Source of the DNA: Bradyrhizobium elkanii USDA 76
Lineage (GTDB): Bacteria > Pseudomonadota > Alphaproteobacteria > Rhizobiales > Xanthobacteraceae
Reading direction: 5' to 3'
Length of the DNA: 64,000 bases
Assembly (NCBI RefSeq): GCF_023278185.1
Contig: NZ_CP066357.1
Location: 186,001-250,000 of the forward strand
The notes under the pieces are model-generated. The model had not been told where the DNA came from, made no database searches, and saw nothing but the letters and a program-made list of their open reading frames with translations. Positions 18,970-28,087 of the stretch are shown piece by piece (the stretch's first letter is position 1; each line of letters opens with the position of its first letter). The position numbers and the translations under genes are program-made.

Positions 18970-19939
18970 TCTCAGCTTCAAGCAGCTCATCGCGGCTGCG
19001 GAAGATGGTGCCGCCACAATCGGGCAACCGACCTGCATCTCTATCGACCGCATTGACGAAGATCCGGACCAGCCCCGTCGCAGCTTCGATGAACAGAAGC
19101 TCGACGAGCTTGCGCAATCGGTCCTTCAGCATGGAGTGCTGCAACCGATCGTGCTGCGGCAAGCGACCGAGGAAGGCCGGTACGTGATCGTCATGGGTGC
19201 GAGGCGGTATCGTGCTGCTAAGCGCGCCGGGCTCCGTGACATGCCGGCTTTCATTCATGCCGCTGGTTCTGCGGATCGCTATGTTCAGATGATCGAGAAT
19301 ATCCAGCGCGATGACCTCAATGCCCCCGAAATTGCGGCGTTCATCGCGGACCGCTTGGCACAGGGTGATAACCAAGCCGACATCTCGCGCAAGCTCGGGA
19401 AGCCTAGGGACTGGGTGTCTCGCTACGCGTCGGTCCAGAATATGCCGGAGTTCCTTCGGTCGAAGCTTGCCGGCTCATCAATCCGGGCTGTGTATGAGCT
19501 CTACCAGGCTTGGCGTGAGCAGCCCAACGCCGTCGAGACCTTATGCGCAGCCCAGGAGAGCTTCACCGACGCACACGCCCGTCAGCTGGCCCGCAAAATT
19601 CGCAGCGAAGTCCGCGGCTCTCCTGCTGATGGCGAAGGGCCGCCTGGAATTCAACCCGCACGAAACCCGATCGCACCGCAAGTGGAATTGCGACCCATGG
19701 AGAGAGCCCGCGTGACGGCGATCGCGGAAAAGCGCCTCAACTCTTCGGACGATCGGAACGAGCGAATGAGGACATCGCTGACGATCAGAGTGCGTCACCA
19801 AGATCGCACGGGCTGTCTCCTAATCGATCGACTCGCGTCTCAGGGCTCACGCCATGCCGTGCTGCTGATCGATGGCGCAGAGGAGGCGGAAGAGGTTCCA
19901 GCATCGACCATCACAATCGAAGAGATCCAATCGGCATGA
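18959..19939 (+). CDS. parB: ParB/KorB-like centromere-binding protein (second system)
   Basis: A 326-aa ParB. The ParB/Sulfiredoxin-like N domain is seen in IDRIDEDPDQPRRSFDEQKL, GVLQPIVLR and VIVMGARRYRAAKRAG. An HTH follows (QADISRKLGKPRDWVSRYA). The C-terminal part ends VLLIDGAEEAEEVPASTITI. The domain order is like KorB of broad-host plasmids. The likely binding site is the 16-bp quasi-palindrome found on both sides of the operon. This is unrelated in sequence to RepB, so the replicon carries two partition systems. Confidence 0.92.
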   Translation: MALDLSFKQLIAAAEDGAATIGQPTCISIDRIDEDPDQPRRSFDEQKLDELAQSVLQHGVLQPIVLRQATEEGRYVIVMGARRYRAAKRAGLRDMPAFIHAAGSADRYVQMIENIQRDDLNAPEIAAFIADRLAQGDNQADISRKLGKPRDWVSRYASVQNMPEFLRSKLAGSSIRAVYELYQAWREQPNAVETLCAAQESFTDAHARQLARKIRSEVRGSPADGEGPPGIQPARNPIAPQVELRPMERARVTAIAEKRLNSSDDRNERMRTSLTIRVRHQDRTGCLLIDRLASQGSRHAVLLIDGAEEAEEVPASTITIEEIQSA

Positions 19940-20257
19940 AGCTGCTCAACAGCCTCCTCAGAAACACTGTTCCGGTTGGTGCGCCAGCGGAGCGGATTTC
20001 CCATCCGAAGGATGGCGCGTTGGCGCAGCAGCCGGAGGCCGAACGCGCCCCCCACAGCGCTGTAGAGAGGCCGGAGGCCGCTGGAAAGCCGCGGTCCGCA
20101 TATTCAGTGCTCCTATTGCCGATCTGCACGCCCGGCGTCCCTGGAGAAGAAGCATTAGGGTTGACGGCTGCGTCATCGCTAGAGGAGGTCTCCTCATCGA
20201 TCGGCGGCTGGGTTAGATCTCATCGGCAGCAACGCCCGAGCCTTGAATGTCGAGCCC

Positions 20258-20273
20258 GTTGGTTTGAACCAAC
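20258..20273. promoter_or_regulatory. parS: Candidate centromere site of the second partition system, right
   Basis: GTTGGTTTGAACCAAC is the exact reverse complement of the site at 18127-18142. It lies about 320 bases after parB and 88 bases before mobC. Confidence 0.6.
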
Positions 20274-20326
20274 ATGGAGGGGACGGAAAGTTTCGCGCTT
20301 TTTAGTGCAGGATAGGCTTTGCGCCA

Positions 20327-20343
20327 GCGATGTATTACATCGC
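20327..20343. promoter_or_regulatory. 17-bp palindrome before mobC (operator or oriT repeat)
   Basis: GCGATGTA-T-TACATCGC is perfectly symmetrical and ends 17 bases before the mobC ATG. Its core matches the palindrome before the RelBE-like pair. MobC-type ribbon-helix-helix proteins bind inverted repeats near oriT and repress their own operon. Confidence 0.5.
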
Positions 20344-20360
20344 GATTGGGATTGGAGTGC

Positions 20361-20879
20361 ATGGCTCTGATCTCGCTTCGCGTCTCCGACGAAGTCGCGG
20401 CGGCGTTCTCAGCTGTTGCAGCCACCCAGGGCGGCAAATCCGCGCTGCTGCGGCGTCTCATTGCTGATGCACTGAGTGCACCAACGCCGCGTATCTTGGC
20501 CTTGCCGGTCGGACGGCCGGAAAAGGTGACGGTGCGATTTCGCGAGAGCGAGATGCGGCAGCTCGCGGAAGTTTCGCATCAGCGTGGCATGACGCGAACC
20601 GGTTGGATCGTCGCGCTGGTGCGCTCACGGCTGGGGTCGCCCGTGCAGCATTCCCCAAACGAGCATGAGGTGCTTCGCGCGATCGTGCGCGAGCTCAACC
20701 GGATCGGCGGCAACATCAACCAGATCGCGCGGGCCGCAAACACCAGTGTGCTGCAGGGCAGGGCGGTTGAGCCCGATCTATCGGTAATTCAAGAGGCCAG
20801 ATCGGTCATCGAAACAGAGCTTGCACAATTGCGCAATGCGCTCAATGGCAACGCGGATTATTGGGAAGGGCGGCAATGA
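20361..20879 (+). CDS. mobC: MobC-like relaxosome accessory protein
   Basis: A 172-aa protein with an N-terminal ribbon-helix-helix-like segment (MALISLRVSDEVAAAFSAVA) and the MobC hallmark VRELNRIGGNINQIARAAN near residues 110-130. Such proteins bind oriT beside the nick and help the relaxase open the strand. ATG 20361 has GGAG upstream. It overlaps the relaxase gene by ATGA, so the two form one operon. Assignment rests on the motif and the neighbour. Confidence 0.82.
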   Translation: MALISLRVSDEVAAAFSAVAATQGGKSALLRRLIADALSAPTPRILALPVGRPEKVTVRFRESEMRQLAEVSHQRGMTRTGWIVALVRSRLGSPVQHSPNEHEVLRAIVRELNRIGGNINQIARAANTSVLQGRAVEPDLSVIQEARSVIETELAQLRNALNGNADYWEGRQ

Positions 20880-21940
20880 GTCGGCGCTCCTCGTCGCGGC
20901 CGACCGACCTGGTCTCCGACCTTCCGCCGATCTCGTATGTCTGGGAAACGCCCAATCGGCGCCCGCGGCGAGCCGAGTGGGATATCACAGATCCGGTCGC
21001 TCCGAGCAGCCTTACGCCGGCGATGCGTGCAAAGCTCGAACGCATCGTGCGCCGAGCACCAGAGGTGATGGTCAAGATCACCGGTCGCACCAAGGACGTG
21101 GCACATCTCAAGTCGCACCTCGCATATATCACGCGAAACGGCGAGCTCGATGCGGAAACAGAGCAGGGCGCGACGCTCGCGGGTCGTTCCGGATTGAAGG
21201 ATCTGCAGCAACGTTGGGAGGATGACGCTGGCCTCGATGACAAGCGCCGCCGCGACGGGTCGCTTTCGGTCAACATCATTCTGTCAATGCCGGCTGGTAC
21301 CGATGCCGTCGCGGTCAAGGATTCAGCTCGGGCATTTGCCATCGAGACGTTCGGCTATAATCACGACTACGTCTTCGTCCAGCATCTCGACGACAAGCAT
21401 CCTCACGTGCACTTGACCGTTCGATCGCTGGGCCACGACGGCAAGCGCCTCAACCCGCGCAAGGCGGATCTTCAGGCCTGGAGGGAACGATTTGCTGGCG
21501 AACTCCGGCTTCGCGGAGTCGCGGCGGAGGCAACCCCGCGGCGAACCCGCGGACGGGTCCGAAAGGCAGATCGCGGGGCGGTCCTCGCTATGCGCAAGCG
21601 AAGTATCACGCCCGATGTCGATCGGCTCGCCCGTAAGGAAGTGCTTTCGGAGGTAAGGGGCGGCAGGAATTCCAAACATCCATGGGACGAGCAGATTAAG
21701 TCACGTCAGGACGCGATCCGGCGGCGTTATCTCGACTATGCCGCCGAGCTACAGCGCTCCGGAGCTGCAGGAGATCACGAGCTCGCCCGCCAGGTTAGGC
21801 AATTCGTTGACGACATGCCTGCTATCGAAACTCGCCGGCATGCGCTGAAGAAAGAGCTTTCGGAGCTGGCCAGTAGCCGGCGGCGAGACGAGAAGCAGGA
21901 CCGGCGCGACAAAACACGAGGCGATGAGCGGATCAGATAG
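20876..21940 (+). CDS. Relaxase / mobilization nuclease, VirD2-MOBP type
   Basis: A 354-aa relaxase. The segment VKITGRTKDVAHLKSHLAYI around residues 65-85 contains the region of motif I. HLDDKHPHVHLTV supplies the metal-binding histidines (His170, His175, His177, His179). The C-terminal part is strongly charged and probably helical. It cleaves oriT and leads the strand into a recipient; no mating-pair or coupling-protein gene is seen in the window, so the element would be mobilizable, not self-transmissible, as far as visible. ATG 20876 overlaps the mobC stop. Confidence 0.88.
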   Translation: MSRRSSSRPTDLVSDLPPISYVWETPNRRPRRAEWDITDPVAPSSLTPAMRAKLERIVRRAPEVMVKITGRTKDVAHLKSHLAYITRNGELDAETEQGATLAGRSGLKDLQQRWEDDAGLDDKRRRDGSLSVNIILSMPAGTDAVAVKDSARAFAIETFGYNHDYVFVQHLDDKHPHVHLTVRSLGHDGKRLNPRKADLQAWRERFAGELRLRGVAAEATPRRTRGRVRKADRGAVLAMRKRSITPDVDRLARKEVLSEVRGGRNSKHPWDEQIKSRQDAIRRRYLDYAAELQRSGAAGDHELARQVRQFVDDMPAIETRRHALKKELSELASSRRRDEKQDRRDKTRGDERIR

Positions 21941-22100
21941 GTTAGGTCAGGTATTCTCGAGCTAGAGCACGTTGTTTTTTACCGGAATCGGGATTGAACG
22001 AAGCCGCTGCCGCGGCGTGAGAGGCAAGGTGGCGTAGATCGCCTCCTGGCTGAGAGGATGTGGGTGTTGGAGCCCATCCCCCTCAGACAGGAGTATCGAG

Positions 22101-22961
22101 ATGGCCGATTTGAGCCCTCTTCGCCGCCGCATGATCGAAGACATGACCGTCCGCAATCTGTCGCCGGCGACGCAACGATCCTACATCAGCGCGGTTTCGA
22201 AGTTCAGCCGCTATTTTGGCCGATCGCCTGACCGGTTAGAGCTGGAAGACGTCCGCGCCTTCCAGGTGCATCTGGTCTCGACCGGCATCTCATGGCCGGC
22301 GCTGAACCAGATCGTCTGTGCGCTACGGTTTTTCTACGGCGTTACGCTCTGCGAGGCGCTGATCCCGGAGCGCATTCCCTATGCGCGAGAACCGCGCAAG
22401 CTGCCGGTCGTGCTCAGCGCCGACGAAGTGGTTCAGTTCCTCGAGGCCGTGTCCAGCCTGAAGAGCCGCGCCGCGCTCACCACGGCCTATGCGGCCGGAC
22501 TCAGGGCCTCCGAAGTCGCGGGACTGCGGATCGAAGACATCGACAGCGCCCGCGGCGTCATCCAGGTGCGCCATGGCAAGGGCGCGAAGGATCGCAACGT
22601 GATGCTGTCGCCCCAGCTGCTGGGCATCCTGCGCACGTACTGGCGGCTCGCCCGGCCGCGGCTTTATCTGTTCCCTGGTCGTGACAAAGATCATCCGATC
22701 GATCAGACCGTGTTGCACGCCGCCTGTCGGTCGGCGGTGAAGGCTGCGGGCCTGACCAAGCGCGTCACGCTCCACACGCTGCGCCACAGCTTCGCGACGC
22801 ATCTTCTCGAGAACGGAACCGATATCCGGATCATCCAGGTCTTGCTCGGGCACAATAATTTGTCGTCGACAGCGCGCTACACGCAGGTTGCCACCCATAC
22901 GATCCGGGCGACGCAGAGCCCGCTCGACCGCCTATCGCTGGAGGTGACGCCACCTAGATGA
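22101..22961 (+). CDS. Tyrosine recombinase associated with IS91-type transposase
   Basis: A 286-aa XerC/D-like integrase. An N-terminal SAM-like domain (RNLSPATQRSYISAVSKFSR) is followed by the catalytic domain with Arg in AAGLRASEVAGL, the H-x-x-R box HTLRHSFATHLLENG, His in VLLGHNNLSSTARYTQV and the nucleophile Tyr there. All catalytic residues are present. It overlaps the next gene by ATGA, so it is coupled to the transposase. In this group it may process transposition intermediates; the role is not settled. Confidence 0.9.
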   Translation: MADLSPLRRRMIEDMTVRNLSPATQRSYISAVSKFSRYFGRSPDRLELEDVRAFQVHLVSTGISWPALNQIVCALRFFYGVTLCEALIPERIPYAREPRKLPVVLSADEVVQFLEAVSSLKSRAALTTAYAAGLRASEVAGLRIEDIDSARGVIQVRHGKGAKDRNVMLSPQLLGILRTYWRLARPRLYLFPGRDKDHPIDQTVLHAACRSAVKAAGLTKRVTLHTLRHSFATHLLENGTDIRIIQVLLGHNNLSSTARYTQVATHTIRATQSPLDRLSLEVTPPR

Positions 22962-24176
22962 TCCGCGGCGGGATGCGGGTGATGATCCGCCCCGACAGCC
23001 GCTGCAACAGGCCCGCCATCGAGATTGCCGATATTCTGCGCCGGCATGGCGACACCTATCGCCGTGTACATGCCGGTCATCTCGGTCGGGTCGAGCGGCG
23101 CGTGATGAGCGCGATCGTGGCGTGCCGGACCGAGGCGCTCGGCGGCCGGCGTCGCCTATAATTCTTGCCGCAACCGGCACTGTCCGAAGTGTCAGGGGCC
23201 AGCCCGAGCCGCGTGGCTCGCCGCGCGAGAAGCCGACCTGCTGCCGGTTCCCTATTTCCACATCGTCTTCACACTGCCGGCTCCGATCGCCGCGATCGCC
23301 TTTCAGAACAAGGCCATCGTTTATGCGATCCTGTTCAAAGCCGCCGCCGAGGCAATGTCGACGCTCGCCGCCAATCCACGCCGGCTCGGCGCCGGGATCG
23401 GCGTCGTCGCCGTCCTCCACACCTGGGGGCAGGCGCTGACGCACCATCCCCACGTCCACTGCGTCGTGCCGGGCGGCGGCCTCTCGCCCGATAGCGCGCA
23501 CTGGATCGCCAGCCGACCAAACTTCTTCCTGGCCGTCAAACCGCTCGCCCGGCTGTTCAGACGCCTGTTCCTCGAACGTTTGACCGCCGCCTTCGACGCC
23601 GGCACCCTGAACTTCTTCGGCGATCTCGCATCCCTGGCCGAGCCTGCTGCCTTCGCAGCTCACCTCGTCGCTATGCGGCGCATCAGCTGGGTCGTCTACG
23701 CCAAACGGCCGTTCGGCGGCCCCGCGCAGGTGCTGGCCTATCTCGGCCGCTATACCCATCGCGTTGCAATCGCCAACAGCCGGCTCGTAGCCCTCGACGA
23801 GGATCACGTCGCCTTTACCTGGAAGGACTACCGCCAGAATGGCGCGACAAAGATCATGAAGCTCGAGGCCGACGAGTTCATCCGCCGCTTCCTTCTTCAC
23901 ACGCTGCCCGATGGCTTCCATCGCATCCGCCACTTCGGCTTCATGGCCAACGGCCATCGCGCTGCCAAACTCGCCCTCTGCCGCAAACTTCTCGATCGTG
24001 AGCGGACACCGCCAAACGATGGCAAGCCGTCGCCTGTGGATTCGGACGCTCTGACGTGGGCCAAGGTTTCCGCCTGTCCTGATTGTGGTGGCGTCATGCG
24101 CATCATCGAGCGCTTTCGACACAGCTTCAGTCGTTCCGGCGCACCAACCCAATCGTTCCGGTGCGACACATCGTGA
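22958..24176 (+). pseudogene. IS91-family HUH transposase with an internal deletion and frameshift
   Basis: The N-terminus (IEIADILRRHGDTYRRVHAG) is in frame from 22958 until a stop just after 23145. The rest, from about 23148, is in another frame and continues as VAYNSCRNRHCPKCQGPARA to 24176. Between the two, the first Cys pair of the zinc finger expected in this family is missing, which suggests a deletion of a few dozen bases. The HUH box (HHPHVHCVVPGGGL) and the catalytic Tyr region (YLGRYTHRVAIANSRL) remain. The product is presumably inactive. Confidence 0.85.
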
Positions 24177-24462
24177 GCCAATTCATGCCGTGCACGAAGA
24201 TCATCATTCGTCATTATGATCCCATCGTCTCGATCATCGCAGACGCTGCCGAATCCGTGCGGCCAAACAGCGCGCCGGAAACTATTCGATGCAGCGGGCC
24301 ATCGATCGCTACAGCCGGTAAAATGCTCTCTGTCTCAAGTTGCCGCCATTGTAAGCGACGTTCGCGTCCCATTCGCAAAGGTTTGGCGTGGGGATTGCAG
24401 TCTGTTGATCAACGTGTTTGCAAATCGTTGGCGGGGGGTATGGAGGCGGCAACGACGGAGAA

Positions 24463-25011
24463 TTACGAGGTGCGGCCGAACGACCAGGGCAGGAGCTCGT
24501 CGATCCGGGACTGCGGGTGACCGGTTGCGATCGCTTTGAGCGTCGCTTTCATCCAGACGTAGGGCTCCACGCTGTTGATTTTGCAGGTGGCGATGAGCGA
24601 AGCTATGCGCGCCCATGAACGACCACCTTCGTCGTGACCAGCAAATAAACTATTTTTACGCGTCAGAGTCAGCGGCCTGATTTGATTTTCGACGGGATTG
24701 GTGTCCATCTCAACGCAACCATCGTCGAGAAACAAGGTGAGGCCATCCCAATGGTTCAGGAGATAGGCGATCGCCTTGCCCATCTCGCTGCCCGGCGACA
24801 GGCGAGCGGCTTGCTCGCGCAGAAACCTCTCGAGTTCAGCGACGAGCGGCCGTGATCGCTCGTTACGGGTCGTTTGCCGAGCCGGGGCGTCGGCGCCACG
24901 GATCTCCTTCTCGATCGCATAGAGTGCGGCGATGCGCGCGAGGACGGCTTCGGCGATGGGTGAGCCGGCTTTCGGAGTCGCTGCGATGATCTTGCGCCTT
25001 GAGTGGGACCA
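24463..25011 (-). pseudogene. tnpC: C-terminal part of IS66 transposase TnpC
   Basis: The open frame from TGG at 25011 to the stop at 24463 (WSHSRRKI to LLPWSFGRTS) is the C-terminal third of TnpC, with DTNPVENQIRPLTLTRKNSL and GRSWARIASLIATCKINSV carrying the last catalytic Glu. The front part is at 29262-30338. A group II intron in the opposite orientation separates the two, so tnpC mRNA cannot be repaired by splicing. Confidence 0.9.
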
Positions 25012-25626
25012 ACTTGCGTCAGGATAAGTCCTGGAAAGGAGGAAGAATGTAGTCTGAAACCTTTCAACGTGACCCAGAGGGTTCGACGCCCTCCCGGCAA
25101 AGGCGGAGCCCGCCAGCCGGAAGCGAGTCTTGCATGGGTGACGGCAACGTCACTCGTGAAGCGTAGACAGCGGGTACTGAAGCCCTGTGACCAGCCTCGA
25201 AATCACGGTCGTGCTGAAGCCTTCGCCGTGTTGGATCCGGGGGCAGCACTGGGAAAGCCGCTATGGCCAGGCTGACCGGTTCGGCCGGGGTCTCTGAGCA
25301 GGGCAAAGGTACGGGATGGGACACCAGGAAACCTGAGAGGTCCCGTTTGTGCCCACATGGGAAAGCCGGCACGGAGCACCGGCCACAGCAACGCTCCAGG
25401 CCTGATGACCGACTTGGCGAGCATCGGGAGCGCGCACGCGAACACGAAAACACCAAGGCATGTGGAATCCCGAGGTGAAGACATAAGCCGACGGACGCGC
25501 GCGGCGGGGAGTCGTAGCGGCTTCGTAGTACCGAGGAAGGCGGGGAACTGGGCTCACCGGGACCCGCTCGAGGGAAGGGAGCCGTCACGCGTTAAGACCC
25601 ATTGACGAGAAACACGGGAGGGAACG

Positions 25627-26282
25627 CTGAGTCCCACGAACCTGTCCACGAAACGACAATGGATAGCCGATCTGGCGAGGAAGAATCCCAAGCGGGTGCT
25701 GACCTCGCTGCATCACCTGATCGACTGTGAATGGATGCTCGAGGCCTATCGCCTGACGCGCAAGGATGGCGCGCCCGGCATCGACGGCATGATGGCGACG
25801 GACTATGAAGCGAATCTGGAGGCCAATCTCGGTGATCTCCTGGCGCGCATCAAATCCGGACGTTACATCGCGCCGCCGGTGCGACGGCACTACATCCCGA
25901 AGGCGGATGGGACCGAACGGCCACTCGGCATCCCGACATTGGAAGACAAGGTGGCGCAGCGGGCGATTCTCCTGCTGCTGGAGCCGATCTACGAGACCGA
26001 CTTCTTGTCGTGCTCGTACGGCTTCCGACCGGGACGATCGGCCCATGATGCCCTACATGCCCTGCGTAATGGGTTCATGGAGCAAGGGCTGCGCTGGGTG
26101 GTGGACGTCGACATCTCGAAATACTTCGACACCATCGACCACGCGCACCTGCGCCGATTCCTCGACCAGCGAGTCACGGACGGCATCGTCCGGAGGATGA
26201 TTGATAAATGGCTGAAGGCAGGGGTGCTCGAAAAGGGCGTCCTACGCCGCACGACTGGCGGAACGCCCCAAGGCGGCGTGAT
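25627..26282 (+). pseudogene. Group II intron reverse transcriptase/maturase, 5' part
   Basis: The RT reads WIADLARKNPKRVLTSLHHL and DGAPGIDGM, then RRHYIPKADGTERPLGIPTL, YGFRPGRSAHDALHAL, VDVDISKYFDTIDH and GTPQGGV, which are RT domains 0-4. It breaks off at GTPQGGV-M inside the inserted element. No ATG is present at the natural beginning; the frame opens after a TGA upstream and CTG at 25627 follows a GGGAGGG, so a non-ATG start is likely. The rest is at 28517-29173. Confidence 0.88.
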
Positions 26283-27939
26283 GGTTCCCTGAACGCAAAA
26301 GATAACTTTGCGGTGGGGGAGCGGTCACGGAGCTATTGGCGGCGCCGGGCGCCTTTCCACCGGGAGGGGTGGGTGGGAGGGGGATGGAGTGGCGGATGAC
26401 GATCTTGTCGTCGCCAACGAGGACTTCCTTCACGAGAAGGCGCAGCACGCGTTGGCGTTCGATTATATCGAGCGCGCCGACGGACGAGCGGAGGCGCTCG
26501 AGGAAGCTAGTCACGGATTCAGCGAGACGCAGACAAACCTCCTGCTCCTGCGATTGGTCTTCGATCGCCTGCAGCGCCGACAAGCAAGCCTGTTCGCGGC
26601 TACGCAAATCGGGCATGCGACTGCGCAGCTCTTCAAGTGAGAGAAGGCTCTCTTGATAGGCCGTGAGGAGACGCTCGATGCTTTTCCGGGAGCGCGCAAG
26701 ATCGCGGCGAAGCGTTTCCTCCCGGCGCTGTGTGGGATCGGAGTTGCGCGCCGCCTTGAGCCGGCGCTCAAGTTCGTCTTCGATGAGCTGTCGGTCTTCA
26801 AGTAAACGCGCGATCTCTTTCCATACCACCTCGTCCAGCAAATCCTGGCGCGTCGGGCGACTGTCGCAGACCGGCCCGCCGAGCCGGCGCCAGCCATCCG
26901 AGCCCAAGCAGCGGTAGTAATGGATGGTTCGAGCGCTCGACCTGGTCGAGGTGCGATAGAGCCCATAGCCGCATTTGGCGCAGCTCAACAATCCTTGCAG
27001 GGCGCTCGGCGTGATCGTGCGTCGCGGGGCATGCTTCTTGTTGGCTTCCAAAAGCTCGTTCGCCAATGCGAAGGTCTCTTCGCTGATGATGGTCGGCACA
27101 GGGATTTCGATCCACTCTGTGCGAGGAAGCTCATGATTTGCGCTATTGCGAGGAGCGACGCCGCCGCGCAATCGCAACGGCCGCGTCACACGCATGCGCG
27201 GCGCGATCCGCGTCTTGCCAAAGCAGGCCGTTCCTTTATACGCGGGATTGCGCAGCATCGCCCAGACCGTCGAGCGCTCCCAGCGGCCTGTTTCTTTGGC
27301 TGTCGGAATCTGGCGCTCATTGAGCAGGCGCGTGATGGCGCCGATGCTGTGGCTTTTTGCGGTGTAAAGCTCGTAGACCCAGCGCACGATACCGGCCTGT
27401 CGCTCGTCGATCTCATAATAGGCGGCAGAGTGATCGGTCTTGCGCTTGTAGCGATAGCCAAACGGAGCGCCGGAAAGCACGCTCACTTGGCCTTGAAGGG
27501 CGCGATGGCGCTTCCCTCGCCGCGACCGTTCCAGGATTTGCGCGCGTTCATATTCGGCGATCATGCCCTGAAACTGCAGCAGCAGCTCGTCTTCCGGCGT
27601 CGCTGCCCGTCTCGAGCGAATGAACAAGACTTCGACGCCGGCGCGCGCGAACTCTTCGATAAGAAGGATTTGATGCGCATAGCGCCGGCTCAGCCGATCG
27701 GGAGCGTAGACGAGCACGGCTTGGATCCGCCCTTCTGCGGCGAGGTCGCGCAGTCGTTCAAGTCCGGGGCGCAACAAGCTCGCGCCGCTATAGCCGTCGT
27801 CTTCGATCACCCATTCCGCCGGCACGTCGCAGTTCTGCTCGCGCGCGAAAGCGATCAGCGCGCTCGTCTGACTGGCGATCGTGTTCTCCTCCTTCTGTTT
27901 GTCCGACGACACTCTGGCGTAAATCGCGGCGGTCTTCAT
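26242..27939 (-). CDS. Large serine recombinase
   Basis: A 565-aa recombinase. Resolvase domain: AAIYARVSSDKQKEENTIAS with the nucleophile Ser9 or Ser10, VLVYAPDRLSRRYAHQILL and LLLQFQGMIAEYERAQILER. Then comes a recombinase domain (about 160-270), a zinc ribbon (LLSCAKCGYGLYRT with Cys later in GGPVC) and a coiled coil (about 390-480). The stop codon lies outside the element: the frame crosses the 26-bp terminal repeat and ends 41 bases into the flanking RT gene, so the last 14 or so residues are encoded by host DNA. Confidence 0.92.
   Translation of the reverse strand: MKTAAIYARVSSDKQKEENTIASQTSALIAFAREQNCDVPAEWVIEDDGYSGASLLRPGLERLRDLAAEGRIQAVLVYAPDRLSRRYAHQILLIEEFARAGVEVLFIRSRRAATPEDELLLQFQGMIAEYERAQILERSRRGKRHRALQGQVSVLSGAPFGYRYKRKTDHSAAYYEIDERQAGIVRWVYELYTAKSHSIGAITRLLNERQIPTAKETGRWERSTVWAMLRNPAYKGTACFGKTRIAPRMRVTRPLRLRGGVAPRNSANHELPRTEWIEIPVPTIISEETFALANELLEANKKHAPRRTITPSALQGLLSCAKCGYGLYRTSTRSSARTIHYYRCLGSDGWRRLGGPVCDSRPTRQDLLDEVVWKEIARLLEDRQLIEDELERRLKAARNSDPTQRREETLRRDLARSRKSIERLLTAYQESLLSLEELRSRMPDLRSREQACLSALQAIEDQSQEQEVCLRLAESVTSFLERLRSSVGALDIIERQRVLRLLVKEVLVGDDKIVIRHSIPLPPTPPGGKAPGAANSSVTAPPPQSYLLRSGNHHAALGRSASRAA
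26283..26308 (+). repeat. Left terminal inverted repeat of the serine-recombinase element
   Basis: Begins GGTTCCCTGAACGC and ends AAAAGATAACTT. It pairs with 28491-28516, differing only at the third base. Confidence 0.93.
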
Positions 27940-28087
27940 CTTCGCCTCCCGTCACATCGGCGCCAGCGCGCGCGAAGCGCACCTGATCTGGAACGAGAAT
28001 TTCGTAAACCTGTTCAAGTTTGACGGCGACGAGGCGATCGAACGCAAATTCGAGTCGAACGTCGCGTTTTTTTCGCCGCTCAGCCAT
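27788..28087 (-). CDS. Possible small protein between the two element genes
   Basis: ATG 28087 overlaps the end of the upstream gene and opens MAERRKKRDVRLEFAFDRLV, VKLEQVYEILVPDQ, which looks like real protein for about 45 residues. The frame then runs 150 bases into the recombinase gene in a different frame before stopping at 27788, with a less natural composition. It may be a short coupled gene or a leader whose translation couples to the recombinase. No family is recognised. Confidence 0.4.
   Translation of the reverse strand: MAERRKKRDVRLEFAFDRLVAVKLEQVYEILVPDQVRFARAGADVTGGEDEDRRDLRQSVVGQTEGGEHDRQSDERADRFRARAELRRAGGMGDRRRRL

Larger units (their letters stand above)
19940..20360. promoter_or_regulatory. 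Intergenic region before mobC, candidate oriT and operators
   Basis: This gap of about 420 bp holds the right-hand 16-bp parS-like site (20258-20273) and a 17-bp palindrome (20327-20343). A frame starting ATG at 19936, overlapping the parB stop, stays open through it but has no protein-like character. Relaxase genes of this type normally have oriT just upstream of mobC, so oriT most likely lies here. Confidence 0.4.
21960..24200 (+). mobile_element. IS91-type element with companion tyrosine recombinase (ends approximate)
   Basis: Two coupled genes, a tyrosine recombinase followed by an HUH (Y1) transposase, form a known IS91-group arrangement. Such elements have no inverted repeats or target duplications, so neither end can be placed exactly. 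The transposase is damaged, so the element is probably immobile. Confidence 0.6.

Noticed and set aside
19936..20370. 144-codon frame overlapping the parB stop as a third partition gene
   Set aside because: Despite the ATGA overlap, the predicted protein has no consistent composition and covers the palindromic sites, so it is probably non-coding.
22932..24152. 406-codon open frame on the minus strand
   Set aside because: It is a shadow of the IS91 transposase remnant; the plus-strand frame carries the HUH and Tyr motifs.
26920..28023. 367-codon open frame on the plus strand
   Set aside because: It lies antisense over the serine recombinase gene, has no start context and no family features; the recombinase on the minus strand explains the openness.
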